Shown one piece after another: positions 16,421 to 24,880 of a stretch of DNA of 64,000 nt (positions within the stretch are counted from its first letter, which is position 1; every line of letters starts with the position of its first letter). Under the pieces are notes generated by a model that saw nothing but the letters and a program-made list of their open reading frames with translations, searched no databases and was not told the origin of the DNA. Source of the stretch: a virus; IMG/VR virus record IMGVR_UViG_3300008459_000021, positions 17,098 through 81,097 of that record. The stretch is one strand, 5' to 3'. The translations under genes and the position numbers were made by a program.

Positions 16421-17963
16421 CTGTCCGCCTCTTCATACCTGTGCTGTTCTGTTGGTTTATGTATGGATGACCGTACTGATCTCCAGGCAACCCACTCGAA
16501 CGAGGACGCTCATGTAAGGGCTTCCCATCAGGCTGATTCGGTATGGCGTTTGGATTGGGCTGTTTTCCATAAGAGGTAGAAGCACCTGAGCTATCTGAAG
16601 GTGTGTTGTAAACAGGTGGTCCTACCCTATGTTCGTCTCTGCCCTCAGGATGCCCACTCGGTAAAGGCAACACCCTATCTCGCTGTGGCTTTCCGTCCTC
16701 GTAGTCCTCTCTAGACTTCTCGGGGTTTGTGTCGCTCTCTACTTGGTCTTGCCGTGTCTTCTCTACCCATGTCTTAACACCAGCTAAATCTTGTGCTGGC
16801 TGAGAAGCACCTTGTAAGTACAAATACGCCACCCTACGAGCCATAGACTGAACTACAGCCTTCTTCTTAGTGACCTCTTTAGCTTCCTCACTAAAAGTCG
16901 GAGTGTTAACAGGTTTCTGCCCACGATGCTTCGCCTCCTCCCTACGCTTCTTTTTGGCAAGCTCCGCTCTGTCTTCTTTGGGCATATCCCATGCTTTTTC
17001 TCTAGGCATACACTTGAGAGGCTTCTTTCCTCCACTTGTGACATCCGCCCACTCTGGCTCACTAGATACGGCACATGGGCCAACAATGTCTCCAGGTTCA
17101 TAGGTCTTCTTCTCTCCATCCTCTTTCGTGACGGTGTGCTTCACAGGGGTGACCGCTATCCAATCTCCCCATGTAGCCCTCTCATCAGGATCTCCTCCAC
17201 CATGCCCCGCAAACCAAGTACTCAACCCACCCTTACCCGTGTTCTTCATCTTCGAGTCGTCCCTCTTGGCTGAGTACCTTTCCGCTACTCGGCTTGCTGA
17301 CTTGCTGTAGCAATCCTTGTAGGGTCTGCACGATGCCTTTTCTGAAAACCCCATCTCATCACAAGTCTTAGACTCACAATGCTCCTTGTCCCACTTACGA
17401 GGCATCTCGTACTCAGAACCCTCTTTTTTCCATTTTCCCCCAAGACGCTTATACTGAGCCAACGCCCAACCATTTGCATATGCAGACGGAAAAGTCGTGA
17501 AGCCCTTTCCGTCATTAACAGGGTTAGCAGTCTCATCTCCCCTTGTGACGGGTTTATCCGACTCACCCTTAGCAAGAGCCTGTATCTCCGCCCATAGCTT
17601 TTCATCTACAGGTACATTCTTAGCCTTACCAACACGAGTAGATGAGGAGTTATTGGAAAACCCAGAGTCATAAGGGATTACCCTAGCTGAACCACTACCG
17701 CTGTCATGCACATACCCTGTGTCGAGCTTGTTAGCTGGAGTTCTCCCATACGACTCAGATCTATCCAAGTTCCGATACTTGAGGTTGGGTGAGTCAGGAC
17801 TTGGGCGACCTATGTTCCTAGAGCTATCCCCATTAGGCAACGCACTATGGTTTGCTGTGCCATCAGGGTTAGTACCCTTTTCGGCTGAACCATTGGATAA
17901 ACTAGACAACGAGTCAGGAGGGGATACCTCCCTATAGAAGTCTGCAAATCTCTTGTGTCTCAT
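16410..17963 (-). CDS. Virion-associated hypothetical protein with phage Cys-containing domain, 517 aa
   Basis: The ends are polar and disordered (Ser/Gly/Asn/Pro-rich). The central part (about residues 120-350) has FPSAYANGWALAQYKRLGGKW, then WFAGHGGG, WGDWIAV, DIVGPCA, LKCMP and a KKKRREE helix. This layout resembles a domain I recall from other phage structural proteins (CGR...CxP...rKRR), whose function is unknown. Two RVAxxY motifs (RVAERYS and RVAYLYL) flank it. It overlaps the next gene by 11 bases. The leader holds an ATGAGTC/GACTCAT stem (17962-18001) and a TTTTATG box. Confidence 0.7.
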   Translation of the reverse strand: MRHKRFADFYREVSPPDSLSSLSNGSAEKGTNPDGTANHSALPNGDSSRNIGRPSPDSPNLKYRNLDRSESYGRTPANKLDTGYVHDSGSGSARVIPYDSGFSNNSSSTRVGKAKNVPVDEKLWAEIQALAKGESDKPVTRGDETANPVNDGKGFTTFPSAYANGWALAQYKRLGGKWKKEGSEYEMPRKWDKEHCESKTCDEMGFSEKASCRPYKDCYSKSASRVAERYSAKRDDSKMKNTGKGGLSTWFAGHGGGDPDERATWGDWIAVTPVKHTVTKEDGEKKTYEPGDIVGPCAVSSEPEWADVTSGGKKPLKCMPREKAWDMPKEDRAELAKKKRREEAKHRGQKPVNTPTFSEEAKEVTKKKAVVQSMARRVAYLYLQGASQPAQDLAGVKTWVEKTRQDQVESDTNPEKSREDYEDGKPQRDRVLPLPSGHPEGRDEHRVGPPVYNTPSDSSGASTSYGKQPNPNAIPNQPDGKPLHERPRSSGLPGDQYGHPYINQQNSTGMKRRTDDI

Positions 17964-18022
17964 GAGTCGCTCCCCTTATTAGCTTAAGGATAGAGACTCA
18001 TAAAAGGATAATGGAAAACAGA

Positions 18023-18583
18023 TTACTTAAAGTCGATACCAAAGAACAAACGCTCCGAGCGTCTTACAGCTTCAGGAAGCTCACGAAGGGTGTTCTGCAT
18101 AGAAGCGTTGCCCATAAACTCCTTCCAAACACCCTTGTATTTAGCCGAGTCTAAGCTCAAACCCAACTCATAGACGGTCTTATCGTTCTTCTGTCCGTCT
18201 AACTTTATGGAAACATCTATGATATTTATGCCATATTTATCAGCCAAACGGTGAATTGTGTTAGGATTGCCCTCTAGGGTAAGGTAGAAAACAATACTAT
18301 TAGTGGCTGAGTCGTAATGAGTTCCTGGCCACCCACCAACCTCAAAAACACCCTTATAACTCGACAACTCACTTGTGAAAGCCAATCTGTCAGCTTCAGA
18401 GTAATGATAGATCAACTGCAAAGCAGTTAGAAGGTCTGAGTGTACAGACAGATCTTTCATACGACCCCTAGTGGATGGAGTACGCTGTGGAGCTGGTGGG
18501 CGAACACGAGCAGACTGACGCTCTAAACGAGCTATTCTGTACTCTAGGCTTCTTAATACTTCACCTGCAGTTCTCATATCCAT
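18023..18583 (-). CDS. N-terminal tag family protein, 186 aa
   Basis: It begins with MRTAGEVLRSLEYRIARLE, one of five near-identical N-terminal segments in this window (see findings). After a basic Pro-rich stretch comes a globular domain of about 140 residues that I cannot assign. It starts at ATG 18583 (or 18577), directly after a leader hairpin. The tag suggests sorting to a common site, such as the head interior. Confidence 0.78.
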   Translation of the reverse strand: MDMRTAGEVLRSLEYRIARLERQSARVRPPAPQRTPSTRGRMKDLSVHSDLLTALQLIYHYSEADRLAFTSELSSYKGVFEVGGWPGTHYDSATNSIVFYLTLEGNPNTIHRLADKYGINIIDVSIKLDGQKNDKTVYELGLSLDSAKYKGVWKEFMGNASMQNTLRELPEAVRRSERLFFGIDFK

Positions 18584-18588
18584 TTACT

Positions 18589-18617
18589 CCATGAATGGGT
18601 GCCTGACCCCTTCATGG
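18589..18617 (-). promoter_or_regulatory. TTTATA box plus leader hairpin of the 18583 gene
   Basis: On the minus strand CATTTATAC is followed by CCATGAA-GGGT and its complement ACCC-TTCATGG, an 11-bp stem with one mismatch. It ends 5 bases before the start codon and includes part of the GGAGT ribosome site. Confidence 0.5.
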
Positions 18618-18628
18618 GTATAAATGAA

Positions 18629-18877
18629 CTATTTAGCCCGAAGGTAAACGCTATCCCCCACAAGGCTCAGTAAATAAGTACCCGTAAACTTGAACGCCTT
18701 ACCCTTCAAGTCGATTATGTTCACTGAGTTCACCTCTTGGTGAACTAATGAGAAATCTTTCCAATCCTCGCCACCGTCAAGCCACTCGTCGTGTTCTTCG
18801 ATTGTTGCCCCATGCTCTTGGGAGGCGGGGCGTAAAACAATATCCACAATCTCACCTATCTTTACTTCATCTCTCAT
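18629..18877 (-). CDS. Hypothetical protein, 82 aa
   Basis: ATG 18877 follows AAGGATG. It is a small acidic, beta-type protein (GKAFKFTGTYLLSLVGDSVYLRA at its end). No family is recognised. Confidence 0.65.
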   Translation of the reverse strand: MRDEVKIGEIVDIVLRPASQEHGATIEEHDEWLDGGEDWKDFSLVHQEVNSVNIIDLKGKAFKFTGTYLLSLVGDSVYLRAK

Positions 18878-18976
18878 CTGCTACATCCTTAGCACCTCTG
18901 AGTTAACGGATAACCCATACGCTAGGGAGCAGTCTAAAATAAGTCAAGGTGATTGTTTAAAGGGCATTGATGATTA

Positions 18977-19264
18977 TCAAGTTCTCTTGATTACCACTAT
19001 CCCATCCTCGTTCGGCTCATACACCAACTTTCCATTCTCCCATGAAAACTTACCTCTGTCGTAAAACCATGTGTTGAGCTTCCCACCTTGTTTCAACACA
19101 TCTTGATGTGCAAGCTCCAAGTCCCCAATCGTCACAAGGTGTGCAAAAGCAAAACCCAACACAGATCCATCGTCCTCTAGGTAAATCTCCACAAGACGAC
19201 CCTCGTCCTCCTCGTAGTCTTCAACCGCTTTCTTAACTAAAATCATCTCGTAGTGCCAACTCAT
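18977..19264 (-). CDS. Hypothetical protein, 95 aa
   Basis: ATG 19264 follows AAAGGATGAAC. It is a compact acidic protein with several aromatic residues and no motif that I recognise. It lies between two structural genes. Confidence 0.66.
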   Translation of the reverse strand: MSWHYEMILVKKAVEDYEEDEGRLVEIYLEDDGSVLGFAFAHLVTIGDLELAHQDVLKQGGKLNTWFYDRGKFSWENGKLVYEPNEDGIVVIKRT

Positions 19265-19316
19265 GAGTTCATCCTTTCGATAGGTACAAACCCCTTATGG
19301 GATTCTCGAAACCAAA

Positions 19317-19841
19317 TCACCTAAATACATCCGAACCGAGTTCGAAAAGTATCCTTGTGGTAGCCCTTGTCAATCCACGCTTAATACCCTTATCTATGAA
19401 GTTATACTTGTAAATGGCAGGGTGAACCCACGCATCAGCCAACCTCAGAGGCGTTGTCCTAAACACTATGTCACCGTTCTTATCCCTTAAAGGTATCACC
19501 TTAGGTGCTCCCTTCTGCTGAGTAAGCCAAGTCATCTTAAAAGGAGCCCTCGCCTTTAAGTACGCAGAGACCCATTTCCAATCCGAAGTTATCCTTATTG
19601 AGTCCCCACTCACTATCTCATAACCAAAACTTTCCAAAAACTCAGTCGTGCTTGGAATACCCGTACCCAAACCTGATGCCCTAGATGCCTCCTCTCGGAC
19701 ACCCCTCACCATCTCTTCACCTAAGATTTCTAACATACGCTTCGTAATCTTAGTGTTCCTTAGTACAGGAGACTTAAAAGTCGTCCGACCCACCTTGTAC
19801 TTTTTAAGGTTGAACTTCTTTCTAGGATCTCGCTCGTCCAT
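19317..19841 (-). CDS. Neck/tail-completion type protein, 174 aa
   Basis: It starts 4 bases after the stop of the 464-residue structural gene. A basic N-terminus is followed by a fold with WVSAYLKARAPFKMTWL and ADAWVHPAIYKYNFIDKGIKRG. A HPxIxKYxFIDxGIKRG-like ending is typical of small phage proteins at the head-tail joint or tail terminus. The exact component is an inference from position. Confidence 0.6.
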   Translation of the reverse strand: MDERDPRKKFNLKKYKVGRTTFKSPVLRNTKITKRMLEILGEEMVRGVREEASRASGLGTGIPSTTEFLESFGYEIVSGDSIRITSDWKWVSAYLKARAPFKMTWLTQQKGAPKVIPLRDKNGDIVFRTTPLRLADAWVHPAIYKYNFIDKGIKRGLTRATTRILFELGSDVFR

Positions 19842-19844
19842 ATT

Positions 19845-21239
19845 TTAATAACCCTTCTTACCACCATTAGCGTGATGGTTCTCCCATGTCGCTGTACGAC
19901 CCCTCTGTTCCAACGCTGATGGTATGTCGGGTCTGTCCGAGTCCATCGGATAACTCGTATCAGGTGTGATTGGAAAGTTAGAGTCCCCACGAGCCGTATA
20001 GGTGTCTCTATACGGCAAGTATCCAAAGGTTGTCTTCGGCCATGAAACAGGAACCCCATCTATCGGAACCTTATAGCGTATGTCCTGCGAGTCTAAATAA
20101 GCGATGTTGAAGTGCTGTTGAAGCACATTCCCCCTGTTAGATGGATAACGAACACCGCCTATTGAATAGCGGTCGTTATTCATCTTCACAATGAAGTCCC
20201 TCTGAGAGACTATCGGACTAGGACCTATCCACACCTCATACGAATGTTCCTTACGCCTACCCCTCACATCTTGGCTTACCCTCTTATCCCCCTCATCTGG
20301 TCCTATGATTATGTCGTATGGTCCGTCATAACCTCCTCGTATGCCCGTACCAAAACAGATTGAACACAACGAGTCAGGTTGCTTTGCAAATATCAGCGTC
20401 TCTCGATTAAACGCTCCACAAATACAAGGGATACCCACCACACGCTTGGTAAATAACTTCACCCGCTCACCACCTTGATCGAGTATCCAATTGTTCCTCC
20501 TCATGCCCTCTCGCCATATGTAATCCACACGCTCTACTTCTCTATCCGAAAAAGGCTGACAATACTCCAAAGGAGTCTCATGCAACTCTCCCGTCTTTGG
20601 ATCCTCCGCAACACTCGCCACACGATAGAAATCTCTCTTATCCGTCCCTACCCTCAACCTAAATGAAGGGTCATAAGCCACATAGGTGATCTTCACCACC
20701 GAGTCCTCAGTTATCGGTGGAGGATAACTAACCGCCCTCATCTCTAAAGGCTTGGCAAGGGAAACCCCTGTGTACAATAGGATAACTTCTCTTACCTGCC
20801 CCATCGTTCTCAGTACAGGGACTTCTTCCCCATCTATCGTCACTATCACATCCCTACCCGAAAACGATGCCTCAGAGGGGCTACCTATTCTCGCTATTGG
20901 ATACTCAGTCCTAAAACGATAAGGATCCTCGGGCTGATCCCCCTTACTTATCCAACTCTCTGCAAGTATGGGTTCTTCATAGACAAGCCACGAGTCCACG
21001 CGGTCACGATAAAAAGTCCCACCGACAGGTGTCATATTGACCCTTCGATATGGTCCTCTATCTGAGTCGCCTGACCGATAGATATTGACCCCACGAAGTA
21101 TCCAACCCTCGTTCCCATGTAAGAGAGCAGGGTTGTCCCACCTCACATCCATTTCACCCTTCAAAAAGGGTGAAGTCGCTGAGGTATTCGTTGGCGGTAA
21201 TGGATAAGCCGACCTTGAGTCATACCATCCGTGAGACAT
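19845..21239 (-). CDS. Structural (neck/connector) protein with Cys cluster, 464 aa
   Basis: This is a beta-rich protein of the neck/tail block. It contains CIC and, after 22 residues, CSIC (GTGIRGGYDGPYDIIIGP follows), a likely structural zinc site, and a YEVWIGPSPIVSQRDFIVKMNNDRYSIG segment. The composition and order, before the tail completion candidate, suggest a head-tail connector. The start ATG 21239 sits at the base of a hairpin. Confidence 0.68.
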   Translation of the reverse strand: MSHGWYDSRSAYPLPPTNTSATSPFLKGEMDVRWDNPALLHGNEGWILRGVNIYRSGDSDRGPYRRVNMTPVGGTFYRDRVDSWLVYEEPILAESWISKGDQPEDPYRFRTEYPIARIGSPSEASFSGRDVIVTIDGEEVPVLRTMGQVREVILLYTGVSLAKPLEMRAVSYPPPITEDSVVKITYVAYDPSFRLRVGTDKRDFYRVASVAEDPKTGELHETPLEYCQPFSDREVERVDYIWREGMRRNNWILDQGGERVKLFTKRVVGIPCICGAFNRETLIFAKQPDSLCSICFGTGIRGGYDGPYDIIIGPDEGDKRVSQDVRGRRKEHSYEVWIGPSPIVSQRDFIVKMNNDRYSIGGVRYPSNRGNVLQQHFNIAYLDSQDIRYKVPIDGVPVSWPKTTFGYLPYRDTYTARGDSNFPITPDTSYPMDSDRPDIPSALEQRGRTATWENHHANGGKKGY

Positions 21240-21272
21240 ACAACCCCCTTTAGCTGTGTACTAAAGGGTTGT
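21240..21272 (-). promoter_or_regulatory. Leader hairpin at the start of the 21239 gene
   Basis: On the minus strand ACAACCCTTTAG pairs with CTAAAGGGGGTTGT (12 bp, 2-base bulge). The stem contains the GGGGG ribosome site and touches the ATG. A CATTTATGAG box lies just upstream. Confidence 0.5.
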
Positions 21273-21288
21273 CTCATAAATGGATTAT

Positions 21289-21570
21289 TTAACTCTCACT
21301 CTTGGGCAGAATAGCTAAGATCTTCCCATCCTCTTGAATCTGCCACGGCATATCGTCAGTCACACCAGCTTTCTTACGAGCTTCGGATAAAATCTGTTGG
21401 GCTTGTGTCTCATTACGCTCTAGCTGTCCCACAAGGCGTGACTTACGGATTTCCAACTGCCCTAGAAGTCCTAGAAGCTGAGTCGCTTGATTTCTTAGCT
21501 GTGCAATCGCCTGTAGCTCTTCCTCCGTTAGCTGTCCCACTTGCTGAGGTGCTTGATTTGTCTCGCTCAT
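21289..21570 (-). CDS. Coiled-coil protein, 93 aa
   Basis: It is a Gln/Leu-rich helical protein (ELQAIAQLRNQATQLLGLLGQLEIRKSRLVGQL) with a short C-terminal beta strand. Such proteins serve as small assembly factors in phages, but nothing fixes its role. Its first 128 bases overlap the end of the upstream signal-peptide gene in another frame. Confidence 0.72.
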   Translation of the reverse strand: MSETNQAPQQVGQLTEEELQAIAQLRNQATQLLGLLGQLEIRKSRLVGQLERNETQAQQILSEARKKAGVTDDMPWQIQEDGKILAILPKSES

Positions 21571-21814
21571 CTTTTGTGTCTCCTATGAGTAGTTCTCTTA
21601 AACAGCGAGTCCGAGTGTTCCACTCCTCCCGCTCTTTCCTAATACCACGCAAAAAGGACTTATCCATATTCACTTTGGGTGGCGAGTGCTCTTTAAGCCT
21701 TTCGGACACTTCTACCCCCCCAACACCCTTTTCTAGTTCTACACCGTGTGTACTTAGTGCTAGAGCAACCGCTCCCCCCACCGTCAGTAAACAAGCTACA
21801 ATCAAAGATTTCAT
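21443..21814 (-). CDS. Membrane-anchored or secreted protein overlapping its neighbour
   Basis: The N-terminus (MKSLIVACLLTVGGAVALAL) is a signal peptide or membrane anchor with a Cys at residue 8; the rest is polar and Arg/Lys-rich. Its start overlaps the stop of the membrane coiled-coil gene in an ATGA, and its last 128 bases overlap the next gene. The pair (membrane coiled coil, then an overlapping exported protein) is reminiscent of inner and outer spanin genes, but no clear lipobox is seen. Confidence 0.5.
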   Translation of the reverse strand: MKSLIVACLLTVGGAVALALSTHGVELEKGVGGVEVSERLKEHSPPKVNMDKSFLRGIRKEREEWNTRTRCLRELLIGDTKDERDKSSTSASGTANGGRATGDCTAKKSSDSASRTSRAVGNP

Positions 21815-22113
21815 TTTGGGCTACCCGATCTCAATATGTGGTCATAGACTTCTTTCATCATTTGATTATTGCGTTGAAGATCGTCCTTTATCTGCTTCAA
21901 CTCTTGCCCCAATAACTGAACAGCAACCATCCCCTCTTGAACCTTTTTCAACTCCGATTTATGTTCCATCACCTGCTCTTGAAGAGCCTTTATTTGTTGC
22001 TCTTGTAAAGCTATGGTTGTGGACATATTGAGTACATAAAGAGCTACAGGTAAAACCACCGCAGATAGCCCTTTAAACACCCACTCTATTATGCTCTGTT
22101 GCTGTTCGCTCAT
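21811..22113 (-). CDS. Membrane protein with coiled coil, 100 aa
   Basis: One N-terminal transmembrane segment (VFKGLSAVVLPVALYVL) is followed by a long coiled coil (IALQEQQIKALQEQVMEHK and on). This is the shape of an inner-membrane spanin or of the small membrane proteins encoded next to phage lysis genes. A lysis role is an inference from topology and the overlapping next gene. ATG 22113 sits at the foot of a hairpin. Confidence 0.68.
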   Translation of the reverse strand: MSEQQQSIIEWVFKGLSAVVLPVALYVLNMSTTIALQEQQIKALQEQVMEHKSELKKVQEGMVAVQLLGQELKQIKDDLQRNNQMMKEVYDHILRSGSPK

Positions 22114-22144
22114 TTGGATAACTCCTTTATTTAGGGTTATCCAA
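22114..22144 (-). promoter_or_regulatory. Leader hairpin with TTGGATAAC arms
   Basis: A perfect 9-bp stem, TTGGATAAC (22114-22122) and GTTATCCAA (22136-22144), ends exactly at the ATG of the membrane coiled-coil gene. The AAGGAG ribosome site overlaps the loop and stem. A CTTTTTTATG box lies just upstream on the minus strand. Confidence 0.5.
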
Positions 22145-22191
22145 TCATAAAAAAGATATTAACTCCCACAAACCTACCCTACCCTTTGGGG

Positions 22192-22788
22192 TCAGCCCAC
22201 TACCACCTCTACAGAAGCTGGCAGGGCATACTGCCTCCACTTTGAGGAGTGGAGATCCAAGTCCTTGCTAATAAAGTTCTTAATCCTCACATGAAGCCCA
22301 CTGTCCACCTTACGAGCGTCACCAAGAGGGTCTGCCTCAAGGATCTCCTCCTTCACGATAATCCCACGGATATGGATTTCGCCCGTGGTCTTATGGATAA
22401 CCACCCCTGAGACCCCACAAGGGTGAGGCTCATAAGCCTCAAGATGCTTGTTGTCCTCATTATCACCGAGGCTCGACTCGTGAAGGCTGATAATCAAGCC
22501 CTTCTTACGAGGGAGGGTTCCACGGAGAGCGTCCTCCCAATCGTCATCGGTAATAGTGCCGAGCTTCTCCTCCGCCTTGAGGCGAAGAGCGTTGAGGTCA
22601 GCGTTCTTAAGGCGGATAAGGTCAAGCCCAGCCAGATCCTTGTGGTCAAGGTTAGAGCGGAGCGTCACAGCCACCTTGTGGCGACCACGAACCGCACCAC
22701 CGTCCTTCTTGAGATCCGCCATACCCTTCTTTGTGGTGGTGAAGGTGATGTTGCCGTTGAGGGTGTTGATGTTGATGATGGTATCCAT
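22192..22788 (-). CDS. Accessory paralogue family B, member 1 (198 aa)
   Basis: I do not recognise the family, but it is clearly related to the 25958 gene. Both share GVxI-x(3)-T-x(4-5)-[RK]G[IL][VI][VI]-x-[KE] followed by a helix and a KNF/KQN-x(4)-DL/HF-x-W-x(4)-P ending, and both start after an AGAAAGGGCTT leader. The codons are strongly C- and G-ending compared with the late genes. It is driven by the TATCCCAA promoter at 22840-22867. Confidence 0.75.
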   Translation of the reverse strand: MDTIININTLNGNITFTTTKKGMADLKKDGGAVRGRHKVAVTLRSNLDHKDLAGLDLIRLKNADLNALRLKAEEKLGTITDDDWEDALRGTLPRKKGLIISLHESSLGDNEDNKHLEAYEPHPCGVSGVVIHKTTGEIHIRGIIVKEEILEADPLGDARKVDSGLHVRIKNFISKDLDLHSSKWRQYALPASVEVVVG

Positions 22789-22839
22789 GTCTCTAAGCCC
22801 TTTCTGTAGGCTCTAGGGTGTGTTTCTCTCTCTGCCCTC

Positions 22840-22867
22840 CTAATAAGGGTCACTAAGGGTTGGGATA
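22840..22867 (-). promoter_or_regulatory. TATCCCAA-class promoter (P1)
   Basis: On the minus strand TATCCCAA, 13 bases, then TTATTAG; about 51 bases before the 22788 start. A T run precedes it. Confidence 0.75.
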
Positions 22868-22888
22868 AAAACGAGTAAAAAGATTTTT

Positions 22889-22917
22889 TATCCCAAAGCG
22901 GAGTCCACTCTCATTAG
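22889..22917 (+). promoter_or_regulatory. TATCCCAA-class promoter (P2)
   Basis: TATCCCAA, 14 bases, then TCATTAG followed by GGGAGGGG; 39 bases before ATG 22957. It is divergent from P1, and the two TATCCCAA boxes are about 22 bases apart. Confidence 0.72.
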
Positions 22918-22956
22918 GGGAGGGGCACAACCCACCAATCGCTAGGAGCAAGAAGT

Positions 22957-23127
22957 ATGAGTTGGCTTCGGTACATCCTCCCCATCACACACAAGTATCG
23001 CCACAACAGGACTCTTTTGGAGCAAGGCATCTCCAAAATGACTCAGCAGGAGCAAGAGGCTCTGTTTCATCTACTCCGTGAAATGGATGTCCGAGCAGGG
23101 AAGTGGCCGCTCAGAAAGGGTCTTTAA
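22957..23127 (+). CDS. Small hypothetical protein, 56 aa
   Basis: ATG 22957 follows TAGGAGCAAGAAGT. The protein is basic (MSWLRYILPITHKYRHNR at its start) with a helical QQEQEALFHLLREMDVRAGKW segment. It is the first gene after promoter P2 and probably shares a transcript with the family A gene at 23213. Confidence 0.65.
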   Translation: MSWLRYILPITHKYRHNRTLLEQGISKMTQQEQEALFHLLREMDVRAGKWPLRKGL

Positions 23128-23163
23128 TACCCACACGACGAGATCCACAACCCCCTTCCCTAT

Positions 23164-23181
23164 AAAACCCTATAGGGTTTT
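23164..23181 (+). terminator. Palindrome AAAACCC-TATA-GGGTTTT
   Basis: A 7-bp stem with a TATA loop and TTTT in the 3' arm, between the 56-residue gene and the 23213 gene. It could be a weak terminator or attenuator. Confidence 0.4.
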
Positions 23182-23212
23182 GCTGTAGGCACTCAAGAAG
23201 GGGGATAACCAT

Positions 23213-23761
23213 ATGGATAGATGGACAGAAATCAAACAGTCAAAGAGAACTCCAACGGAGTTTTCCAAAAATACCATGACAAACCTAGACGAAGTCCATA
23301 CGACTAGTTCTAAGTTCGCTAACCCGCTTCATTTCAGTAGCGTACTTGAAGAGGTTATGAAAGAAGCAGGTTTTGTGCTGGTCGAAAAACACGACTTGTA
23401 CAACGCACCTAGAGCTGGATTAAAAATCGAAAGGATAGACTTCGAGCGTTTAGATTGCACACCTCAAATCAAGTTCTCGGCATGGTGGGCTACGCCAGAT
23501 GAAAATGGAAAGGTGACATCTCTCGATAGTGTAGATGTGTTTCCAGAGGATAAGAAACTAAACCAAGTGGGCCATCAGCACCCACATCACCTTAGGGTGT
23601 GTGTTGGCTACCCCTCCGAGACTTATCCATTTGGTTTCAGCGTACCGACAGCGGGGAGGGCTTGGAGCTACGCCACATCACTAGGACATATTGTTAGCTA
23701 TATCCTCTTATCTATCCGTAGCTCCTACGAAGACTACATTAAATCCCATCCTAAGGGGTAG
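23213..23761 (+). CDS. Accessory paralogue family A, member 1 (182 aa)
   Basis: The family is not known to me. Four neighbouring genes share the layout: an N-terminal variable part, a central [KS]-x-WW-x-[TV]P-type strand (here FSAWWATP), a following Asp/Glu-rich loop, H[LM]R-x-CV, and a C-terminal helix ending I[LV]-x-x-[IL]L-x-SIRSS[YF] (here VSYILLSIRSSY). ATG 23213 follows AAGAAGGGGG. It converges on and overlaps the end of member 2 by 11 bases. Confidence 0.75.
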   Translation: MDRWTEIKQSKRTPTEFSKNTMTNLDEVHTTSSKFANPLHFSSVLEEVMKEAGFVLVEKHDLYNAPRAGLKIERIDFERLDCTPQIKFSAWWATPDENGKVTSLDSVDVFPEDKKLNQVGHQHPHHLRVCVGYPSETYPFGFSVPTAGRAWSYATSLGHIVSYILLSIRSSYEDYIKSHPKG

Positions 23762-24254
23762 GGAAGGAGCTTCGGATACTGCTCAGAATAAAGTTCAAGA
23801 TGGTCTCCCACTCCACAGCAACCTTCAAAGGCCATCTAGTCTTCCAGTTTGGAAGGGGCATCTGATCTAGGGTCAAGCTGTAATAGTGGGCTTTACCTTC
23901 TACTTTTACACAAGCTCTCATGTGAGAAGGTGTGTCGGTTGGTGTGAAGTGTTCGTCCTCACCGTAAGTGTCTGTCCCATTGAGGTCTATCAAGTCGCTA
24001 TTAGTAGGTACACCCCACCACACCTTTAGTTCGAGACCGCAGTCCTCTCTCTCATAGCAGTACATCTTCACCCCCTCGACCTCAAATCTATTAATATAGG
24101 TTATTTTAGCTTCGTTGAGGCTATCGACCATATTCCATGTGAAGTTGCTCTGGATGTACTCCCCCACGGAATAAGTTAAATTTAGATCTGTCAAACGACC
24201 CGTCTGGGAGGGGGTGGCGACTCTCTTACCATTTACAATGTGGGTGAACTGCAT
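23751..24254 (-). CDS. Accessory paralogue family A, member 2 (167 aa)
   Basis: ATG 24254 is preferred because AGGAGTAACATC precedes it and the promoter at 24295-24322 would lie too close to an ATG at 24284. It shows the family marks LKVWWGVP, SHMRACVKV and ILNFILSSIRSSF. The function is unknown. Small size, divergence and its own promoter suggest a host-interaction role. Confidence 0.75.
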   Translation of the reverse strand: MQFTHIVNGKRVATPSQTGRLTDLNLTYSVGEYIQSNFTWNMVDSLNEAKITYINRFEVEGVKMYCYEREDCGLELKVWWGVPTNSDLIDLNGTDTYGEDEHFTPTDTPSHMRACVKVEGKAHYYSLTLDQMPLPNWKTRWPLKVAVEWETILNFILSSIRSSFPTP

Positions 24255-24294
24255 GATGTTACTCCTGTTTATTGGGTAGTGCATTCTGCTCCCA

Positions 24295-24322
24295 CTAATA
24301 AGGGGTTCGGGAGTTTGGGATA
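24295..24322 (-). promoter_or_regulatory. TATCCCAA-class promoter (P3)
   Basis: Minus strand TATCCCAA, 13 bases, TTATTAG, 40 bases before ATG 24254. It overlaps the 3' end of the 24295-24795 gene. Confidence 0.75.
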
Positions 24323-24795
24323 GATTGGAAATAAGCTCTACGGATATTTTCGATGATGGGGTTCATTACCTCATCTGCTGTAAAAGTCCCCTCGAAGTCT
24401 TCTAGGTAGCTAGACCTTCTAAGGTCTATGGAATAGGTGTAATCGAGAGGGCGTATAGAGTCTTCGAAGTAAACAGATTGCCTAATGTGTTGTTGTTTTG
24501 TGCTTTTGGAAAACTCGTTGAGTACACAATCCTCAGGCTCACAATCTGTCCAAGTGAGGTCTTTAACCCCATCGACCGAGTACCACACCTTCACCACCAT
24601 AGCGTCCCTCTTAAACTCTAGGACAAAAACACTCGCCCCAGAGGTTTTGTCGGTTGAAAACCTATCCATTAGATAGGTGAAACCCATCTCCTCCATAGCC
24701 CCCATCAAATATGGGGTGATGTCCCCCAAGTCGGTGAGGGGGAGACTGTCATAGGTGAAAAACCTCTTTCCAGTTACGATTTCGGTGTAGCACAT
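24295..24795 (-). CDS. Accessory paralogue family A, member 3 (166 aa)
   Basis: ATG 24795 follows AAGGAGATAAATT. It shares VVKVWYSV, QHIRQSVYF and the C-terminal helix VMNPIIENIRRAYF with its neighbours, and its N-terminus (YTEIVTGKRFFTY) matches member 2 (FTHIVNGKRVATP). It is read from its own promoter at 24853-24880. Confidence 0.75.
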   Translation of the reverse strand: MCYTEIVTGKRFFTYDSLPLTDLGDITPYLMGAMEEMGFTYLMDRFSTDKTSGASVFVLEFKRDAMVVKVWYSVDGVKDLTWTDCEPEDCVLNEFSKSTKQQHIRQSVYFEDSIRPLDYTYSIDLRRSSYLEDFEGTFTADEVMNPIIENIRRAYFQSIPNSRTPY

Positions 24796-24852
24796 AATTT
24801 ATCTCCTTGCCGAGCAAGATTTTTTAATCCGTCTGTGTTTGGCGTGTGGTTC

Positions 24853-24880
24853 TTAATAAAGAGCTTTAGGGTTTGGGATA
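24853..24880 (-). promoter_or_regulatory. TATCCCAA-class promoter (P4)
   Basis: Minus strand TATCCCAA, 13 bases, TTATTAA, about 57 bases before ATG 24795. It lies inside the last codons of family A member 4, and the stop codon of that gene is part of the box. Confidence 0.72.
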
